Assembly: GCA_041158225.1 (NCBI GenBank)
Contig: JBEBBU010000001.1
Coordinates: 1 to 47,208 of the forward strand
Direction of reading: 5' to 3'
DNA: 47,208 bases
DNA from: JBEBBU01 sp041158225
Lineage (GTDB): Bacteria; Pseudomonadota; Gammaproteobacteria; Methylococcales; Methylococcaceae
Every line of letters starts with the position of its first letter. Position 1 is the first letter of the stretch. The position numbers and the translations under genes were made by a program. Below the pieces are notes generated by a model. That model searched no databases and was not told where the DNA came from. It saw only the letters and a program-made list of their open reading frames with translations. This document shows, piece after piece, positions 44,034-47,208 of the stretch.

Positions 44034-45046
44034 GTCTGCTGCATCCAGCGTGCAGCCTCAAGCGCATAATAGCTGAGAATGGCATCAGCGCCCGCACGCC
44101 TGAACCCCAGCAGCGACTCCATCACTACAGCTCGCTCATCCAGCCAGCCCTGCATGGCAGCGGCCTTGATCATGGCGTACTCACCACTGACATGGTAAGC
44201 CAGCACAGGTACACCAAATTCGGATCTGATCCGGCTGACAATATCCAGATAAGGCAGGCCCGGCTTCACCATGACCATATCAGCGCCTTCCTGAATATCC
44301 AGTGCCACCTCACGAATAGCCTCCAGGGCATTGGCCGGATCCATCTGATAGGTATATTTATTGCCGCCACCTAACTGGGCAGCAGAACCAACGGCATCGC
44401 GGAAAGGCCCATAAAATGCGGACGCGTACTTGGCTGAATAGGCAAGAATACAGGCATTGGCATGACCAGCAGCTTCCAGCGCCTGCCGGATGCAGCCTAT
44501 GCGTCCATCCATCATGTCGGAGGGCGCAACGATATCGGCGCCAGCCTCGACATGTGAAAGAGCCTGTTTGACCAGTGCTGCTACCGTCTCGTCATTGACA
44601 ATGACCCCCGCATCATCCATCAGCCCATCCTGACCATGAATGGTATAAGGATCCAGCGCCACATCAGTAATAACGCCCAGTTCCGGGATTTGAGACTTGA
44701 GCGCCCTGACCGTCCGGTGTACCAGCCCTTCAGGATTCCACGCCTCCTCGGCGCTGGTGGTCTTTCTGGCAGCATCAATGACCGGAAACAGGGCAATCGC
44801 CGGGATACCCAGCTGTGCTGCCTGTGCCGCCTCTTCAAGTAGCAGGTCAAGGCTGCGGCGAAATACACCCGGCATGGAAGGTACTGCAATTTTCTGTTGT
44901 TTGCCTTCGCAGACAAACAGCGGGTAGACAAGACAGGATGGTGACAGTGTATGCTCACGCATAAGCTGCCGGGTAAATGCCTGCATACGCATCCTGCGCA
45001 TCCGGATGGCAGGGAACACGCCCTGATTCTGCTGGATTCTGGACAT
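44030..45046 (-). CDS. hemB: Delta-aminolevulinic acid dehydratase (porphobilinogen synthase)
   Basis: Condenses two ALA into porphobilinogen, the substrate of HemC. 338 residues. FPVIDAARKT, VITDVALDPYTIHGQDGLMDDAG with the Asp-rich rather than Cys-rich metal loop (suggesting a Mg- rather than Zn-dependent form), SDMMDGRIGCIRQAL, the Schiff-base lysines in ILAYSAKYASAFYGPFRDA and MVKPGLPYLDIV, and VLAYHVSGEYAMIKAA. Divergent from mlaC; promoters lie in the 99-base gap. Confidence 0.96.
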   Translation of the reverse strand: MSRIQQNQGVFPAIRMRRMRMQAFTRQLMREHTLSPSCLVYPLFVCEGKQQKIAVPSMPGVFRRSLDLLLEEAAQAAQLGIPAIALFPVIDAARKTTSAEEAWNPEGLVHRTVRALKSQIPELGVITDVALDPYTIHGQDGLMDDAGVIVNDETVAALVKQALSHVEAGADIVAPSDMMDGRIGCIRQALEAAGHANACILAYSAKYASAFYGPFRDAVGSAAQLGGGNKYTYQMDPANALEAIREVALDIQEGADMVMVKPGLPYLDIVSRIRSEFGVPVLAYHVSGEYAMIKAAAMQGWLDERAVVMESLLGFRRAGADAILSYYALEAARWMQQT

Positions 45047-45145
45047 AAATACCGATGAATTAGAAAGATAATACTATAGTGTATGACCTCACCACAGGTT
45101 ATCATAGTCAGATATACGTGATTTGGTGCCTGAGGAGAAAATTAC

Positions 45146-45808
45146 ATGAACCGGTTGACTGCCTTGCTGCCACGCGCAGCAGGTTTCCTATTCGTCGTCT
45201 GGGCCACACTGATCAGCCATTCCGCCATGGCAGAGGATCTTTCATCCGCGCAGCACATCATCCAGCAGACAGCCAGCCAGCTGCAGTCTACATTGCAGCG
45301 CCCTGAGTACAAAAGTGATTTTCGCAAAGCCACTGAATTTGTCGATCAGATCCTTGACTCTCACATCGACTTTGACCGTGTTTCAATGCTGGTACTGGGC
45401 AAATACTGGAAAGATGCCTCCGCAGAACAGCGGGAGCAGTTCAAGGGACAGTTCAAACTGCTTCTCGTAAGAACCTATACCACGGCCTTTACCGAATACT
45501 CGGACTGGACCATCAACTACCTGCCAGATCAGGCTGGTAGCAGCGCTGACAAGACCATAGTAAGAACCGAGATCCTGCAGGAAGCCGCGCAACCGATATC
45601 GGTCAATTACCGTATGCTGCAGGAAAGCAACGGCGAGTGGAAAGTCTACGATGTCATGATTGAAGGTGTAAGCCTGCTGCAGAACTACCGTACCAGCTTC
45701 ACCAACCAGATTGCACAGACCGGATCCATCGACAAGCTGATCAGCGACCTGGCTAAACGCAATGCCTCTGCCATGAGTGCGGACAGCAACGGTAAAAAAC
45801 CAGGCTAG
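45146..45808 (+). CDS. mlaC: MlaC-type phospholipid-binding periplasmic protein
   Basis: Ttg2/MlaC-family lipid carrier that shuttles phospholipid between the outer and inner membranes. 220 residues with a signal peptide ending SAMAE. KATEFVDQILDSHIDFDRVSMLVLGKYWKDASAEQREQFKGQFKLLLVRTYTTAFTEY and YRMLQESNGEWKVYDVMIEGVSLLQNYRTSF are family blocks. GAGGAG precedes the ATG. It is a solitary copy: no mlaFEDB genes are nearby, so partners must lie elsewhere. Phospholipid binding is a family property. Confidence 0.88.
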   Translation: MNRLTALLPRAAGFLFVVWATLISHSAMAEDLSSAQHIIQQTASQLQSTLQRPEYKSDFRKATEFVDQILDSHIDFDRVSMLVLGKYWKDASAEQREQFKGQFKLLLVRTYTTAFTEYSDWTINYLPDQAGSSADKTIVRTEILQEAAQPISVNYRMLQESNGEWKVYDVMIEGVSLLQNYRTSFTNQIAQTGSIDKLISDLAKRNASAMSADSNGKKPG

Positions 45809-45828
45809 ACAGGCATATGTCAATATCA

Positions 45829-45862
45829 CAGAAAAGCCGCACATTGTGCGGCTTTTCTGTTT
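45829..45862. terminator. Bidirectional intrinsic terminator between mlaC and hemF
   Basis: A near-perfect stem, CAGAAAAGCCGCACA (45829-45843) and TGTGCGGCTTTTCTG (45845-45859), with a very tight loop. T-rich sequence is present on the right arm for plus transcripts, and its complement on the left arm for minus transcripts, so it can end both mlaC and hemF. Confidence 0.85.
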
Positions 45863-45867
45863 ACGCC

Positions 45868-46815
45868 TCAGCCCCCCCCTGACGCCACGATCCCCGCCCG
45901 CTCCAGCGAAAGCCAGTCCCTTGGCATCAGGAAGTTCTCGTAAAGATCGGCCTCAGCGCTTCCAGGATCCGGATGCCAATCGTAACGCCAGCGCACCTCC
46001 GGCGGCAGCGACATCAGAATGGATTCCGTGCGCCCTCCACTCTGCAGTCCGAACAGCGTGCCCCTGTCGTAAACAAGATTGTATTCCACGTAGCGTCCAC
46101 GGCGATAAAGCTGGAAATCCCTTTCACGGTCCCCATAAACCGTGTTTTTATGTCTGCGCACAATAGGCAGATATGCACGGGTATAATGATCTCCCACACT
46201 GCGCATGAAGGCAAAGCAGCGCTCAAAACCCCACTCATTGAGATCATCGAAGAACAGCCCCCCCACACCGCGCGTTTCCTTGCGATGCCTGAGGTAGAAG
46301 TATTCGTCACACCAGGCCTTGTAACGCGCGTAAACATCGTCACCAAAAGGACGACAGGCTGACTCTGCCTGACGATGCCAGGCAATGACATCATCCAGTT
46401 GTGCATAATAGGGCGTGAGATCAAAGCCTCCCCCAAACCACCAGATAGGCGCCTCTCCTTCCTTTTCAGCAAGGAAAAAGCGCACATTGGCGTGCGAGGT
46501 AGGTACATAAGGATTACGCGGATGAATCACCAGAGAAACACCCACTGCCTGAAAACTGCGCCCCGCGAGATCGGTACGGTGCGCCGTTGCCGAAGCAGGC
46601 AGATGAGTGCCCATGACATGCGAAAAATTGACCCCACCCTGCTCTATGGTTTGCCCCTGAGCCATCACACGGGTTCGCCCCCCACCTCCGGAAGCATGCT
46701 CCCAGATGTCCTCCTGAAAACTGGCCACGCCCTCTTCTGCCTGCAGTTCGGCACAGATCCTGTCCTGCAGATCCATGAGATAGGCCTTGACCAGGTGAAT
46801 ATCCGGTGTTCCCAT
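45868..46815 (-). CDS. hemF: Aerobic coproporphyrinogen-III oxidase HemF
   Basis: Oxygen-dependent oxidative decarboxylation of coproporphyrinogen III to protoporphyrinogen IX. 315 residues. WEHASGGGGRTRVMAQGQTIEQGGVNFSHV, VSLVIHPRNPYVPTSHANVRFF, WWFGGGFDLTPYY, WCDEYFYLRHRKETRGVGGLFFDDLNEWGFE, and the active-site RRGRYVEYNLVYDRGTLFGLQSGGRTESILMSLPPEVRW. ATG 46815 (GTPDIHLVKAYL) is the family-like start; the frame open upstream to 47205 runs antisense to cmoB. It implies aerobic growth. Confidence 0.95.
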   Translation of the reverse strand: MGTPDIHLVKAYLMDLQDRICAELQAEEGVASFQEDIWEHASGGGGRTRVMAQGQTIEQGGVNFSHVMGTHLPASATAHRTDLAGRSFQAVGVSLVIHPRNPYVPTSHANVRFFLAEKEGEAPIWWFGGGFDLTPYYAQLDDVIAWHRQAESACRPFGDDVYARYKAWCDEYFYLRHRKETRGVGGLFFDDLNEWGFERCFAFMRSVGDHYTRAYLPIVRRHKNTVYGDRERDFQLYRRGRYVEYNLVYDRGTLFGLQSGGRTESILMSLPPEVRWRYDWHPDPGSAEADLYENFLMPRDWLSLERAGIVASGGG

Positions 46816-46864
46816 GACTTCAATTCCCCCTTGATAAAGAAGGTTTGATTGTAAGGGCAAAATC

Positions 46865-47208
46865 ATGATGAACCAACCAATCCTGCAACGATATACCCCG
46901 CTTCTGCAAGCACTGGAAACCCATCCTGTACTGCAACACTGGAAACCGGTTCTGGAAAACCAGTTGCGCACTGCGTTTACAGAAACGCGACATGGCGACT
47001 GGACACGCTGGGAGCAGATACTGCTGGCACTACCGCACCCAGCCCCCGGCAAGATCTGTATGAATGAAGATGAAATCGGCATCAGGACTCTTTGCACCAA
47101 TACCAATACCTCCCTGTCCGATTTTCTGGAAGCACTGCATCCCTGGCGGAAAGGTCCTTTCCGTGTCAATGATGTACTGATTGACGCAGAATGGCGTTCC
47201 AGCATGAA
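46865..47208 (+). CDS. cmoB: tRNA U34 carboxymethyltransferase CmoB, partial (3' end off the window)
   Basis: The first 114 residues of CmoB, which makes 5-carboxymethoxyuridine at the wobble position of several tRNAs using carboxy-SAM. The helical N-terminal domain (LLQALETHPVLQHW, WTRWEQILLALPHP) is followed by the highly specific LHPWRKGPFRVNDV and IDAEWRSSM segment, which in full-length proteins leads into the methyltransferase domain. It starts ATGATG at 46865 and diverges from hemF across about 50 bases. cmoA is not in the window. Confidence 0.88.
   Translation, partial: MMNQPILQRYTPLLQALETHPVLQHWKPVLENQLRTAFTETRHGDWTRWEQILLALPHPAPGKICMNEDEIGIRTLCTNTNTSLSDFLEALHPWRKGPFRVNDVLIDAEWRSSM

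Overview
The window looks like a contiguous piece of chromosome from a gammaproteobacterium. Base composition is moderate (estimated by eye at a little over 50% GC), genes are tightly packed, and several blocks have typical gammaproteobacterial order: ftsY-ftsE-ftsX-rpoH, accB-accC-prmA, hisB-H-A-F-I-E and ccmABC. A class I adenylate cyclase, UvrD, FxsA, CmoB and HemF agree with this. Two tandem methylene-tetrahydromethanopterin dehydrogenase (MtdB-type) genes point to C1 metabolism, so a methylotroph or methane oxidiser is the best guess. The species cannot be named from this sequence. I see no phage, insertion sequence, CRISPR, rRNA or tRNA.

Layout. 1-2882 (minus): a partial nspC-like decarboxylase and uvrD. 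2979-5923: a DUF2892 protein, fxsA, cutA, a short DsbD N-domain protein, a TlpA-like thioredoxin and aroQ. 5960-12739 (plus): accB, accC, prmA, a zinc-ribbon DUF3426 protein, rlmI, bioA, rsmE. 12778-19600 (minus): a long same-strand run of two M16 peptidase-family genes, rsmD, coaD, a 2[4Fe-4S] ferredoxin, lgt and two mtdB paralogues. 19658-20554: cyoE. 20558-26524 (minus): rpoH, ftsX, ftsE, a fused ctaA-ftsY gene, a small membrane protein and SURF1. 26557-36640 (plus): DUF2909, a short class I adenylate cyclase, apbE, a giant flavin/iron-sulfur oxidoreductase, hemC and ccmABC. 36641-37236: a stretch of about 600 bases without a convincing gene but with a strong terminator. 37237-38514: a Met-rich outer-membrane protein behind two palindromes. 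38568-38939: a hypothetical gene. 39073-43182: the his operon and a gamma-carbonic-anhydrase-like protein. 43185-47208: aroE, hemB, mlaC, hemF and the start of cmoB.

Themes. Heme supply and respiratory assembly recur: hemB, hemC and hemF (tetrapyrrole synthesis), ccmABC (heme export for cytochrome c), cyoE (heme O), and SURF1, DUF2909 and the CtaA domain (cytochrome oxidase assembly). Thiol and redox genes (DsbD N-domain, TlpA, ferredoxin, ApbE and the giant oxidoreductase) are scattered among them.

The most unusual item is one uninterrupted 659-residue reading frame. It joins a heme A synthase-like membrane domain, whose N-terminal half appears to lack its usual heme-ligand histidines, to a complete FtsY signal-recognition-particle receptor. 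Next is a nearly perfect CIRCE element (the HrcA operator) just upstream of rpoH, which would place the heat-shock sigma factor under HrcA repression. Others are the mtdB tandem pair, the stand-alone DsbD alpha domain, the adenylate cyclase lacking its C-terminal part, the overlapping palindromes before the Met-rich porin, and the gene-poor gap ending in a terminator.
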